64,000 bases of DNA from Acanthaster planci (Eukaryota; Echinodermata; Asteroidea; Valvatida; Acanthasteridae): assembly GCF_001949145.1 (NCBI RefSeq), contig NW_019091362.1:7721586-7785585 (forward strand). Direction: 5' to 3'. Shown piece by piece: positions 50,546-62,034 of this stretch; the first letter of the stretch is position 1; each line of letters starts with the position of its first letter. The notes under the pieces were generated by a model that worked only from the letters and a program-made list of their open reading frames with translations, made no database searches and had not been told where the DNA came from. Position numbers and translations under genes: made by a program.

Positions 50546-50752
50546 GAAGTCTTCGCTTTTATTTATTTATTTTCATTCATTAAGAATATGAAGTGAAAGA
50601 TTTCCTTTGATTCTCGTCGTTAATCTTATGGAGAGTTTTGTCGTGGATTATATTTGTGGTATCTCGTGTTTCTCTAGATCAAACTGATATCCAATGGAGT
50701 AATTATGAATGTTATATAGTTTCGCCAGGCTGCATCATTGATTCGGGGGAGA

Positions 50753-50906
50753 TTCACAATAGTGCACCTCCAACAGTTTGCTACGCGATGGCCAATCAGA
50801 ACGTGCGAAATCTGTCGACCCTATCGAAACTTGCATTGGGTCGACACATTTCTCGCACTGTGATTGGGCAACGCGTTGCAAACTCTTGGAAGCGCACTAT
50901 TGTGAA
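50753..50906. repeat. 154-bp imperfect palindrome (69-bp arms, 16-bp spacer)
   Basis: 50753-50821 and 50838-50906 are inverted copies of equal length with 57 of 69 positions matching and no gaps. The ends read TTCACAAT and ATTGTGAA. Each arm carries a CCAAT motif, in opposite orientation. It is probably a MITE-like foldback. No target duplication was recognised outside it. Confidence 0.9.
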
Positions 50907-52989
50907 ACGCCTGTATTCAGCATGCTTAACAGGAGATGGCTCAAAAAGCTTGAAATGATGCAGTCATTAATTGCGTGCAAAATCTACTTGAGGGACCGCT
51001 GCCCATTCAGGTCACAACTTGGCATCTCGTACCAGGTGTAGTCTTGGAAAGTAGCCAAATGGAACTACTTTGTTTGGCCTCACTGACCTCACTGTAATAG
51101 TGTCCTCGAAATTTTACGGTTATTGCTCGGTACTGGCTTGTCTGTGGGCTCACGAATTGAATCTTCCTGTGACCTTGTCCAAGGAAGGTCAGAAGGACAT
51201 CAACAGACTTTTCGACTTCAGAAAGTGCCCTACAGGACACAAGATTCTCTTATCAAACAGCGTGGGAAATGACCAGATGAAGTCTTGGAATGTGCGCTAC
51301 AGCGGGCTTGCCGCAACGACCGTTCCGTAACAGCGTAAACTCCGAGACAACGTATTGAAGTGTTATCAAGCGCTTCAGTTCCATTCTACCTTGGAGAATG
51401 TCTGGAAACCACGAAATGCCTTACTTGTTTCTGAAGAAAAGTTTTACATCATGAACAGCGTAGCAATAACGCGCAAGCGCAAGGGGAGTTGCTTACTCTT
51501 TTGTGGCAAGTAACAGCCGTTGAAGAGCCGAGGCTGCGACCCCAAACAGCTGATGTCTCGTCCGATCCGTCCGCACTCGGATTCCAGCAGGAAGTGTCTA
51601 ATTTGTATCGCAAAGTGGTTTTCCACTGACGACATTCTGCTGGATGGTGGAGGGTACTTGAATAGTAATGTGCAACAGTGACTGAGCCACCCCCCCCCAA
51701 ATATTTTGCGGGAATTTCGGAGCGCTTCCCGGAGCTCCGGGAATCTTGAGTTTATCTGATGCCGAGTGGGTCGACAATGTCAACATGAATGATTAAACAG
51801 ACACACATTCATACACAATGAAAAGGAAACAGTTAACGATGTCGCCTACACATTGAATGTCTTTTGGAAGTATTTTACATGCCAAAAAGTCTCCTGCGTC
51901 AACGGTTGAAAAACTCATTTGCTTTCATAGTTTTCTCGGGTATATTTTGTGTAAGTGCTACTTTTACAGGGAAAAAAAGAAACATTAAAACATTCGCGCG
52001 TATATGAGCTGTCACATTTCAAATTTGTCACCCCAGCAAAGTCGGAGCACTATTCAACTGTGCCAGATTCATTCCACAGTGCGGTCTCAGCGTCCTAATT
52101 TGGTCTCCTCTAAAAAAAAATAAAAACACGGTGCACTTTACACCACACACAAATGGTATGGTCAGTGAGCTATTGTCCAAGGTCATATAATAACGGAATG
52201 CCAGTTATGCGTTGACCATTGATCCCTCTTTGAAACAACTCAAGGCGAAAAAATCGATTGGGAAATAAGCATGGACTATAGCGATGGACTGTATCCTTCC
52301 ACTAGTTCCTCGCACGTGTTATTAAGAGATTACGTGTACAAATGCATTTAGTGAACATTATGGGGAAATGCAACTTCGTGTATGGGCGGTGCTATTTATA
52401 AGGTCTTTACTTTTAATTACACAAAAGAAATATTCCTTTATCCGAATCAGTAACGTTATATCTGATAAATGCTTACTTATAAAATGGCCATGTCCCCTTT
52501 TTTAAATTAACTGCTTGTGATTGTAATTTTAATTGTAAATCGATTTTCGGATCAATCAGAGCTCTAACGTCAACATCGCACGAAACAACAGTTTTTAGTT
52601 CTACTTATCTCGCCCTCATCCACTGGAAATGTAACTGTACTCTCTTTTAAACTTTTTACATGGTCCTGAATTTGTTGCTTTAAAAGAGCACTTCTACAGA
52701 AAAAAAAACACCAACAGAAACAGAGTTTTGTACTTTTGTTACTCATTGAGCTCTGCAAACTTTCGAATTGATAGAAACAAGGATCCACGTTTTACCCATT
52801 GACTTGACCACATACCTAAGCGTGTTGTATAATCTGCATCACATGCGTGCGCCCACGCACAATTTAAAGGTTGTTATGTACTGTACATGTACGAAGTACA
52901 ACGGAACTTGAACATTCTGCATGTTCACGAAATAGGCCTACACACGATGATCACAAGTTGGCGGTGGGGAATGGGTATGCGCATAGATT
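50907..52989. other. CpG-rich DNA, no gene identified
   Basis: Nothing convincing: short frames, a nine-C run at 51690-51698 and a TGTACA motif near 52875. Confidence 0.5.
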
Positions 52990-53035
52990 CAACCAATAGG
53001 AACGCTAGTTGCTCTCGAATGTTTGTCCGTCAATA

Positions 53036-53045
53036 GGCGGGAAAA
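53036..53045 (-). promoter_or_regulatory. E2F-like site
   Basis: GGCGGGAAAA, whose complement TTTTCCCGCC matches the E2F consensus. Confidence 0.5.
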
Positions 53046-53166
53046 TTGGCTAGTCTTTTAGTTCATTAGGCTCGGTTTTATACAGCTAGTCGTCTTAATC
53101 GTCATATTCTAATGTCATATTCTAATGACTCCAGAATTTTTCTTAATTTTTTTATGTGGCTGTAAA

Positions 53167-53178
53167 TTTTGGCGGGAA
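53167..53178 (+). promoter_or_regulatory. E2F-like site
   Basis: TTTTGGCGGGAA, a full match to the E2F consensus TTTSGCGGGAA-type sequence. Confidence 0.55.
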
Positions 53179-53443
53179 GAAAGAATGCATTGTAATCTAG
53201 AAAAGGAACACTACAAAGGATGATCCGGCCAATACGTCGCATGCGCAGCAGAACCACCGGAAAACTTGATTTGAGCATCGAGAATTGGTACCCACTTGAC
53301 TAGAGTGCGTAACAGGAGAGAAAGAAATGAATATTCATGCTTCGAACTAGAGACTGGAAATGTAGTTTCATTTTTGAGCCAATGCAGACCCTATGGTCCA
53401 AGTAGGAGGGGCCTGGTCTTGGGCTGTCAGTCAAAACTAGTTT

Positions 53444-53451
53444 TATAAATA
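53444..53451 (+). promoter_or_regulatory. TATA box
   Basis: TATAAATA, 65 bases after a CCAAT motif. It predicts initiation near 53474. Confidence 0.45.
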
Positions 53452-53914
53452 GCAAGTTCTGCCTCGCAACTTGTGCTGTGCCTAGCTAGCTATTGCTGGC
53501 TGTGTAGTTATATACGGAGCTATGGTTATATCCACCCGGTATCTCACATTAAAGGTCTGTACATTGCTGTGTCATCATAGGATTGGGGAAGTTCAGGCAC
53601 CCTTAATCCCCGTCAGTTTCCTGCAGCTTTTACAATTAGTATTAATTACTGAAAACTGCTGTTGCTTGCACCTTGCAATGCATTTACCCCACTGAAGGGG
53701 ACGTATAGGACAAGGGTATTCTTTCGGCATGGAACATTGTTGCCTCTGTTGCATGATTATCTCATTCACGCTTGTACATCAAGACAACTTGGACAGGTCT
53801 CTGCCAACATTTTCACGAGATTCGGCTTCATCGGACCTGCATGGTGTGATCCTTTAAATCGGCAAATTGTCCATCAAAACGCTCGGGTGAGCTGAAGGGG
53901 AGGGCTTACAGACA

Positions 53915-53925
53915 TTTGGCGGGAT
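53915..53925 (+). promoter_or_regulatory. E2F-like site
   Basis: TTTGGCGGGAT, about 440 bases downstream of the predicted start site. Confidence 0.4.
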
Positions 53926-55782
53926 TTGACGGGGTGCAGAATGTGTGATCCCCAGCCGCACCAACAAAACAGGTTTTCATTTTGGAAATGAACAAAGGGA
54001 GGAAATTTCATCAACTTCAGGCCAATTATAAGGTTTTCAAAACCTATTAGACTATATAGCTACAAATAAAATAAAAAAAAACCGTGGAGTCTTTCTGAGT
54101 ATGATAAATCTATGAAAAAGTTGTCCACAGAGAGTAGTTAGATTATTTTTAATGAATATAGTAACAATTAAAAACTTCAAACTCGGTTAAGACAAGCTGA
54201 CTCCCGCATGTACTTGACCTTGTTCCTATGAAAGTATTTTTGCCAACCGAAGCAGAAAGTTTATTATAACATAATACATGTGTTATTTAATATCATGTCA
54301 TTTTTTGATCACTTCAGTAAAGCCATCTGTATAATCAGTTTGGGTAAAAAATGAAATTGAAATCGGCATCTTAAATTATGAAATTTCCTTGAAATGCATC
54401 AGCGCAATGTGCCTTTTGACCAAACTCTTTTGTTCAGCTGTAGCTAGCTTCACGGCAGTGCATGCAAGCATAATATGCAAGCCGGTCAGTGTGTAAAATA
54501 GTCCAACTACATGTATTTGGTCGACGTCTGCTCTCTGGTTGAGCGCCGGCATGCTCTAAAAGGAACGACTTATGCTGCATGAAACTCGCTAGATTACCTT
54601 CAAACCTGTTTTCTAAGTCTGAGGTTTGAAAGACTCATCTTTACGAACTATAGGGCAAAATGTGACTCGGTACACGGTCAACGCTTTTATAGTCTCGAAT
54701 TTCGCGGGGAAAACACAGGCTGCACAGGTGGTTGGCCACGCAAAATATTAATAATAGACAGCACTGCAGTAGGCAGAGACCAGGTTCCGTGTTAGTACAT
54801 GTCCTGTAACATGTTCTTTTGGCACTAAAGTTGTATTATTTTGAAATGAGTGGTGGTTTTGTGATTGTTAATGATGAGGATTCTCTCCTTCCAACTGATT
54901 AGATGCTTTTGCTCTTAATTTCTTTAACTGCGCTGTGAATGTTACCCCAGGAGTATCGTCTGAAACTTCATCAATGCATTCCTCTATGATCAATGTAGGC
55001 CAACAGACTGATACTTCAGTCTCTGCATGCCAATGCTCAGTTCCCTCGTAGTCCTCAGTGTATTATAAGGCGTGCTGCGGGGTTCTGAATAGAACGACGG
55101 TGTGGGTTGGTTATGCGTCCCCCTGTCTGGTGCAACAGGGCAAGCACACAAAAGAATTCAACGCCATTTTCGCCAGGGCTCTATTCAGGTCAGCAGGTGC
55201 GTTTCCTAGCCCAGCGCGAGGCTTGTCCAGGAAGGGGACTGAATGGGGGGAGGGTTACGTCGACCATCATTGTGAAATGGCTTAGCAGCTGTTTCACGAA
55301 TGCAGACTTTAGGGGGCAAGGGACAGTATAACTATCGGTATGGCGCAATTATATTAAACTTAGGCCCTAAGTAATTTAGAAACAAGATCTCAATTCTCAT
55401 GTGGTCAGCTTGTACGTAGGCTATAACACGGAATGATTTAATTGTGGTTTTGCATTTTTGTGGTTTTACATTTCAGTACTTGAAACTCGGTCTATAACTA
55501 TTTATTTCCTCACTCCATGATCTAACATACGAAAATTCGAACCCATTTCATTACATATTGTGTAAAGTGCTTTCTGTGTTCAAGTATACTTTTTGTTGGT
55601 TGGCCACCCCCCTGGCACCTTTTCGTGGCGTAACAAAAGCAGGTCCTTTTAAATTAACAAACACCATCTTGACAAAAATGATGGTTATTAATGACGTAGA
55701 TACTGGATACCCATACATCTATCTACATGTCTGTGCTTACCGCTTGGTGGTGACAAAGCACAGTCCTATCACCACGCAAGTA

Positions 55783-55818
55783 ACATGTACATGTACATGC
55801 ACACTGTACATGTACATT
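55783..55818. repeat. TGTACA palindromic microsatellite
   Basis: Two short arrays of ACATGT/TGTACA separated by GCACAC. Confidence 0.85.
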
Positions 55819-56327
55819 GCAATATTGAAGATCTACATCCGTGACCTCTTTTTTTTGTACATGTTCATACCTGTGCGTTGTGCGCGGTGCGTGCAGCCGA
55901 ACGTTGAGGAGCTGTACAAGTGTGCCACGTGCTAATGTTTATTCATCAAGCCAACGTTCGTACATAATAATGCGTGCTGTTCGTGGTGATACCGGCGCGC
56001 CTTGCCGGCCTATGCGATATGCTTACGGGCTACAGTCTTCACATCAGTGTAGGGCCGTGTGGACGCAGCCAGCACCCCGAACTCGCCATTAATATCTTAG
56101 CGAGCCCAGACCAAAAAACTCCTGTTTTAACACCAAAACAGCGAGCTGCTTGGTCATAGGGAAACACATCGATTCAAAGGGGGTAAGCACGGCCCGCAAC
56201 TGAAGAAAGCACACTGTCTCCACCTGGAAATCAATTATTTTGTTCATGTCTCATCTGTTTAGTTTCTGTTTAAAACTTCTAGAAAACTCGATTGTGAGCT
56301 TGATAAATTCCAGCGAAAAACAAAATC

Positions 56328-56531
56328 ATGGCACAAATAGAACTTCTATGTTGTGAAGTTGAAAAAGTAAGGAGAGCCTACCTCGATCCAGTCTTACTTA
56401 ATGACAGAGTTCTACGGAATCTTCTCGAAGTGGAGGAAAGGTATACGCCGTGTTCGGATTATTTTGGGAATCAATTTCAAACAGACATTAAACCTATCAT
56501 GAGGAAAATGGTCGCGCAATGGGTGTTTGAG
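56328..56531 (+). CDS. CCND: cyclin D coding exon 1
   Basis: Sixty-eight codons from ATG (context AATCATGG, A at -3 and G at +4) to GAG before the donor GTGAGT. The first residues [20 protein letters not shown] hold the LxCxE motif, followed by the typical D-cyclin phrase [20 protein letters not shown]. The exon ends with MVAQWVFE, which the next exon continues as VCEEQ as in other D cyclins. The start is chosen because it gives the family N-terminus. Confidence 0.97.
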
Positions 56532-59500
56532 GTGAGTAGGCTTTTTTCCCCATTTCTTTCCTTTAATGTGCTTTAACTTCATGTCTGGATGGATATTTTA
56601 TTCGCCTATAACTGTTATAACTATTTGCACACCTTGCTGCTTTTTTGCCGGGTGACTCCCCCGTGTTAACCTCCCCAATTCGCCCTGGCGGCGTTTGAAG
56701 TCAGCCGGCGATCAGCAATACCTCGTCTGACGTCTGTAATATCAGTTAGGCCTTACTGTGCGCGCTTGCACGTCTTTGCATCACGAGGTTTATTCGCCTC
56801 ACGGCATCATATTTATTTTGTTAAAAACTGAGTTGGGTGTATGTACAATTTACGGCAGAAACTGTTCACTGACTAGGCCTACAATGACTTGAAATTATAT
56901 AGCCATGGTACTCGGTACCCTGAACGAACAAATTAGGCTAGGGCCTGCGCCTAGCTAGAGGGGCGCTGACGTTCCATAAAGATTTTTAATGCACAAAGTA
57001 TCGAAACGTTAGGCCCTCGAACTTTAAAAAAAATTGCAGATTTAAGTAAATTTGACTGAGTGTAAGCGCTATGCATTTCTCATTCCATCGCTGAAAAACT
57101 AAAAAAAAAGTTACCGTGAGGCGCATGTGCAAGGCTCGACCGGCGTACGGTAGCTGTCGAAACATAGAAGCAGGAAAGGCATTAGCAGAGCAAACCGCCA
57201 ACTTGGGTCGTACCACAGACCTGGAGGAGAATTTGTTGTACAACAAATTAGTACATCATGTCTTGTAATATACTAATAATGTAAATTGCGTCGGAAAATT
57301 ACCCGCAGCAAACGTGGCAAACAAACTGCAGGACAGGCCCATATCGCGAAGCTCGGGAGTTTATAATTAGAGCCTCTTTCACAGCAGGCCCTAGTAAGTA
57401 AGCTGTAGATAGGCCGAGCTTTTGCTACTTCGTATAAACTTACGTCTACGGGTTTATTGAGCATGGGCTACCGAGACTGTCCATACACAGCCCGCCTACA
57501 TGTAGGCCTACGTGAAAGAGGTTTACATCGCTGGATAACAGGCTTACTCAGTGTTATTATTTTAAACCACTGCTTTTGGAAAAAAAAACACGTTATTCCC
57601 CCTTTGTCGATTCTAGATTTATTTGCTATTAATATTAAGACCAGATGATCTGCGTCTTTCGGTGCCTAATTTAAAACCGCGTCTATGACAGTTGCCAACT
57701 TGAGCGCGCTCTCGGTGTTTGTGGTGCAGCGAAGTACTGCCCCTTTGACATTTCCCTCCGTTTATTCGCGGTTTTCCCGCTTCTTTCCTCGGTATCCTCT
57801 TCTTAGTTTAACTAGGCGATTGATTGTTTCCTTTCGAACCTGCTAAATATCCGGGGTTTTCTTGGCGCTAAACCTTGCAGTCAAGACAATGAAATAACAT
57901 CCTGGCCTTGTTTTCGGCAGCGCAAAAAAATGGTTACTAGGACTGTGTTGCTTTTTTTTCTCTTAAAACTCCTCAGTAAAATAGTTCCAATCGACCCGTT
58001 TGAGTATGGAAGATCAATCTATCGCACCCTTTTCCGACACATACGTTTTGAAAAACTTACTGTTTACTTCTGTTCAGCTTTTCTCCTCCCTACTGCTAAG
58101 TGGAAAAATGGCGCGCATTTTTTTGTCATTGCTTTTCTTCGCTGTTTACGTTTTACACCCATTATCACCCTTTCAAAATGAATGCAAATTTCCTTTTTCA
58201 TCAAAACTACAAAATTGCAAACCTGTTCTACTGGGAGGAAAATTCCAGCCCAATCCATTTCATCCCGATGGTACGACTACTAGCGTAACATATGTAGACT
58301 TTTAATTTAGTTAAGAAGAACTTTTAAAGTCACTCCTACAAGCCTCAGAAAATAAAAACGATTATCTTTAAAGTCTTTGGATGTGTCTTCTTCGTATGCC
58401 CTGTATTTCATGATGTGTATAAACTATAAACCCGAGATATAGGGGCAGCTTTGTGTTTCGTCTGTTGACTTCCTACGCACCATCGTTGTTCTTGGACATG
58501 TTTAATTCAAAAACCACTTGCTATGAGAAATCAGTCACATGTCGCTCGAAAGTTTTTAAATTAACTGACATTTTTGTCAACCATTCAAACATCTTATATA
58601 CTCCCTCATAATATGTGTAATTGACCGACCGACCTCCCAGAGGGTCGGAAGACAGTTCGGTCATGTTTTTTTCGCCTTCAAGATAGTAATGTGGTTGACC
58701 CATTTGATACTTTTTCCCTTCCTCCACACTCTGGCCTGCGATTTTTCATACCGGTGTCATCTCCTACATTATCTTTCCTTAACCAGGTTTGCGAGGAGCA
58801 ACAATGCGAAGAGGAGGTGTTCCCCCTCGCAATGAACTATTTAGACAGATTTCTTGCCGTGCAGCGTATAAAAAGGAGCGAATTCCAGCTTCTTGGCGCA
58901 GCTTGTATGTTCCTTGCTTCAAAATTAAAGGACACCATACCTCTAACAGCCGAAAAACTCATCATTTACACCGACAATTCCATCACCTTGGATCAACTAT
59001 TAGTAAGTATTATCCCCAAAATGGGTTTCGATTTTCGAGTGTTAATCACTTCCCTGCATTTCGTAAATAGTAGTGTCATTTTTTAATTGTTTTGTCGGGC
59101 TCTACACGTTTAAATATCGGGACTCCCTCTTTAGGTTTTAAAGAGAGCGATGGCACTGGAAAAGAGAGGGATTTGAAATTCCTTTTATCTCCACCGATAG
59201 ACGGCCTCTAACAAGTGCTTTAGTGTCATTTGGGAATCGTCCGCTTCCTGTGGTGGATCCGTGATAAGAAACCGATGAATAAAGCACGAGTTAAAAGCCA
59301 TGGGTTTCCCAGCTGCAATTTGTTGGGGCCACATCTGGTGGATCCGGAAATAAGTCCCCAAAATCTCATGCCGAATTTTTGTCATCGCGGTGGAGTCTAG
59401 ATGATAACCAAAGTTGTAGGATTAGATCAGACGATCTGCCATCCCATTGGTCAATATAAGACTGGGTTGACAGTTTCTCTTTCGCGGCCTGCCACAAAGT

Positions 59501-62034
59501 AGACTTACACAAGGATTTGGAAGGTTTATGTGGGACAGAATTGATACATTTGTATTACTCTGGACCTTCAGAAATATTGTATCTTTTTTTCAGTGCGGTA
59601 TCTGCCTAGAAACAGTTCTTTCTGTTCTATTTTTATATGACTTTGCCTGCCTGTAACCGTGTGGCTCTTTTTTTCGGCGGCTGGCCCAGTGTAGTGGTTT
59701 TTAGTGCAACAAAATCAAAGAGCGGCATAAAGTTTAGGAACATCCATACCCCAAATTGTTGGCAGTTGATCTCTGTATTGAAAGGATAGGAGATATGGAA
59801 ATTAGTGTCAATTAAGATTGATCTATAAAGGAAGATCTTTACCGGTCCCCTCCTTTTATGGTAGAGGGAGGTTGATCCCATGAATGACTTTTTGAAGAGC
59901 TTTTTTGGGGGGGGGCACTGACGGTCATTGATTAGTGTAATAACATACCACTATTGTTTGCGTGGGAGTTGGTCAGAGTTCAAATGCTCTAACAAAGGGA
60001 TGATGTGCCCCTACAGGTTCACTGTTATATAACCGATTGTGTGAACCTGAACCACTGTGTCAGAATCCGGTTGGCTTGAGGCATGGTGGCATTTCTGGGG
60101 AATGGCTATTGAGAAGGGAGCCTTTGTTGGAAGGAAGCCTCTGTGAAAAAAAAAGCTCACGGTTTAGATTGAAGAATCAAGTTTTGTTGCGAAGATGGGG
60201 TTTGCTTACAGGCTTAAATTTATCATCTTACACCAGAGGAGCTTTGATACTGGTGTAGATATAGTATTTTAATTAATTAATTAATCTATTTATTTGTTGA
60301 GTGCCAAAACTCCTAAATGTTACATTTGATACTTTCAAAAGTTGCTTGGAAAACAAACAACAGGTTTCAAAGATTGTTGTCATTTACACCTTTCCAGGAG
60401 AGCTATAACCTGTTCCTCTAACATTATTTATGAAAGCTTAATAACTCCAAAATGCTTGATTTTTAGCATTTATGGCATGAAGTTACTTTAAATGGCTTGG
60501 GTATTCATCTTTATGGTGAGACGCTAAACAACTTATCTCAGTTTACCCGCATGGTTGCCCAAGTCTCAATTTTTTTTCCTGGGAAAATTTTGAAGACTCC
60601 TCAACCTGGTAGCAACACTATATTGCCACTAGTCTTTGTTACTTTTGTGGTTTCCTTGGGGCATATTTCTAGGAATGATTCTGTTTATAATCACCACGAG
60701 CCTGTGTGTAATTAGCACAGTACTTGGAGAGGTTTAAAGTAAATCTGATACTTCCTGTGTGAGTTGGAGGGGTTAGATGGTTGGTGGTCAGCTGGTTTGA
60801 GATCACATTAGTCATTCAGTCATCCTCCTGTGAGGAGACAGACCATCAGATTGGGGTGGGACAGTTAACAGTAGTAGATCAGTCTGAAATTTTTTGTCTG
60901 GAACATGATGGGGAGTCAGGTTGGTGTAGCGGCTCTTTCCTTGCCTTCCACCTCTGCCATCTGGGTTCAAATCTCATCTAGGTCGGCTTGTGGATTGGGT
61001 TTTCAGTCCCAGCCTGATTCCGTGGGTTTTCCCTGACAATTTATCCTTGGTTTTCCTTCACAACTCTGAAAACTGAACATATCTTCATCATCTTCTCAAT
61101 TGCCCCTTCTTGATCCTATGCGCTGTTGGATGGACAGCGATAACCCAGTTCATTTCCTCTGGCCTGTTCAGTTTTGCATAAAGTGTTTTTTTTTTGGATC
61201 ATCTTTTCCTTGGTTTAAGAAATACCTGTGCTTCATTCTCTGATTGCTTTGCATCATTAGTTTATATTTTTTTTCTGGTTTGATTGAGAGCATTTCCTCA
61301 CTTTTTGAATGCAGAGTTCCTTTTGTAACTAAATAATAATTTATTCATTTGTAAAGTGCAAATTTCTTATAGATATGTTCAAATGCGCTGTACAATGAAG
61401 ACATTAAGCGTGGAACAATGATTACGTTTAAACATGGTTGAGCCGATGGCATACAAGGGTGCCTCAGGCAGCCGCCAAATGACCCACATTCACCAACATA
61501 AGTAAAGGGGAGACAGAAGCAGTTACAGTTTAGAGGTGGGAGGACAACCCCAGAGGAATATTCTGGGTAAAACCCACGGAATCAGGTAGGGACTGAAAAC
61601 CCAATCCACATGTGGACCGGGCCGAGAATCAAACCCGGGGTGGAAGGCAAGGAAAGAACTATCTTGCCAACCTGACTCCCGGTCAAACCAAAAATTGTTA
61701 ATTGTACACTTATATATTCACTTAGTTGCTGTAATCTTGAAAATTCTGTACTTTGCAAGTATTGAATTGGACTAGATCTATAAAATCTGGAGTTTTTTAT
61801 TTGGCATTTTTTCTCTTGAATATTAATTTTTTCCGTTTCCTTTTTTGTTTTCTCCCTATCTTTTCTCTCTGCAGCAATTTGAGCTGATTGTGCTTCGTAA
61901 ATTAAAATGGGACCTGTCTGCAATAACTCCAAACGATTTCTTGGAACAAATCCTCCACAGATTACCCATCTCAAAGGAGTGTGCCCAGAGACTAAGACGG
62001 CATGCTCAGACTTTCATCGCCCTGTGCGCAACAG
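56328..62034 (+). CDS. CCND: cyclin D gene, coding exons 1-3 (3' part outside the window)
   Basis: Regulatory subunit of CDK4/6-type kinases that phosphorylate retinoblastoma proteins in G1, acting in the nucleus. Three exons (56328-56531, 58787-59002, 61875-62034) encode 193 residues plus one base; vertebrate D cyclins have about 290-295 residues in five coding exons. The part present covers the N-terminal tail with the Rb-binding LxCxE (L6-L7-C8-C9-E10), the whole N-terminal cyclin box and the start of the second fold. The Lys/Glu pair that contacts the CDK in the family corresponds to K114 and E143. The hydrophobic-patch helix (M58 to W65) is present. Intron positions and phases (0, 0, 1) equal those of vertebrate CCND1-3. 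The rest of the second fold and the C-terminal degradation signal should lie right of 64000. Whether it is the only D cyclin in the genome cannot be seen. Confidence 0.96.
56532..58786 (+). other. cyclin D intron 1 (2255 bp)
   Basis: Runs from GTGAGT to TTAACCAG. It is CpG-rich, unlike introns 2 and 3. Contains an E2F-like TTTTCCCGC near 57772. No other gene is seen. Confidence 0.9.
58787..59002 (+). CDS. CCND: cyclin D coding exon 2
   Basis: Seventy-two codons in phase 0 on both sides, acceptor CTTAACCAG and donor GTAAGT. It encodes the core of the cyclin box: [40 protein letters not shown], then [18 protein letters not shown] and [12 protein letters not shown]. The family's conserved Lys is the one in ASK (K114). 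Very close to vertebrate D cyclins over the whole exon. Confidence 0.98.
60267..60285. repeat. (TTAA)n microsatellite
   Basis: About five units of AATT/TTAA in cyclin D intron 2. Confidence 0.9.
60911..61033 (+). repeat. SINE head, plus orientation
   Basis: Starts GGGAGTCAGGTTGGTG, with an A-box-like TTGGTGTAGCGG at 60921-60932 and a B-box GGTTCAAATCT at 60964-60974, then a conserved non-tRNA part (ATTGGGTTTTCAGTCC). The reverse complement of 61565-61680 matches it along its length. The sequence continues past 61033 with a different tail. Confidence 0.65.
61333..61682 (-). repeat. SINE, minus orientation, with AAT-rich tail
   Basis: Same head as the copy at 60911-61033, read on the opposite strand from 61682 leftward, with B-box-like GGTTTGATTCTCG. 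The body includes the phrase GTACAGCGCATTTGAAC and the tail ends TTATTATTT. About 350 bp. It appears complete at its tail end; no clear target duplication was found. Confidence 0.65.
61875..62034 (+). CDS. CCND: cyclin D coding exon 3
   Basis: Fifty-three codons plus one base. Acceptor CTCTCTGCAG, donor ACAG|GTAAAA (phase 1). Starts [20 protein letters not shown] with the conserved Glu (E143), ends [11 protein letters not shown], as at the end of exon 3 in vertebrate CCND genes. The split codon is completed in exon 4, not found before 64000. Confidence 0.97.

Larger units (their letters stand above)
52990..53480 (+). promoter_or_regulatory. candidate cyclin D promoter region (CCAAT, E2F, NRF1-like, TATA)
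   Basis: Within 490 bases lie CCAAT motifs (52993, 53229, 53379), two strong E2F-like sites (53036-53045 and 53167-53178), a GCATGCGCA NRF1-like half site (53239-53247) and a TATAAATA box (53444-53451) in plus orientation. The implied start is about 25-30 bases after the TATA box, near 53474. The next gene on this strand is cyclin D, 2.85 kb downstream, so a non-coding first exon would be needed. The motifs are seen; the assignment is inferred. Confidence 0.42.
53481..56327 (+). other. upstream region / possible 5' UTR intron of cyclin D
   Basis: No coding gene is seen. A third E2F-like TTTGGCGGGAT is at 53915-53925 and a TGTACA array at 55783-55818. Two 3' splice-like signals (CTCATCTGTTTAG and TTTAAAACTTCTAG) end within 70 bases upstream of the cyclin D ATG, compatible with a spliced leader exon. 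Confidence 0.5.
59003..61874 (+). other. cyclin D intron 2 (2872 bp)
   Basis: Runs from GTAAGT to CTCTCTGCAG. CpG content drops from about 59.5 kb on. It contains a nine-G run at 59907-59915, a (TTAA)n tract at 60267-60285 and two SINE copies in opposite orientation (annotated separately). Confidence 0.9.
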
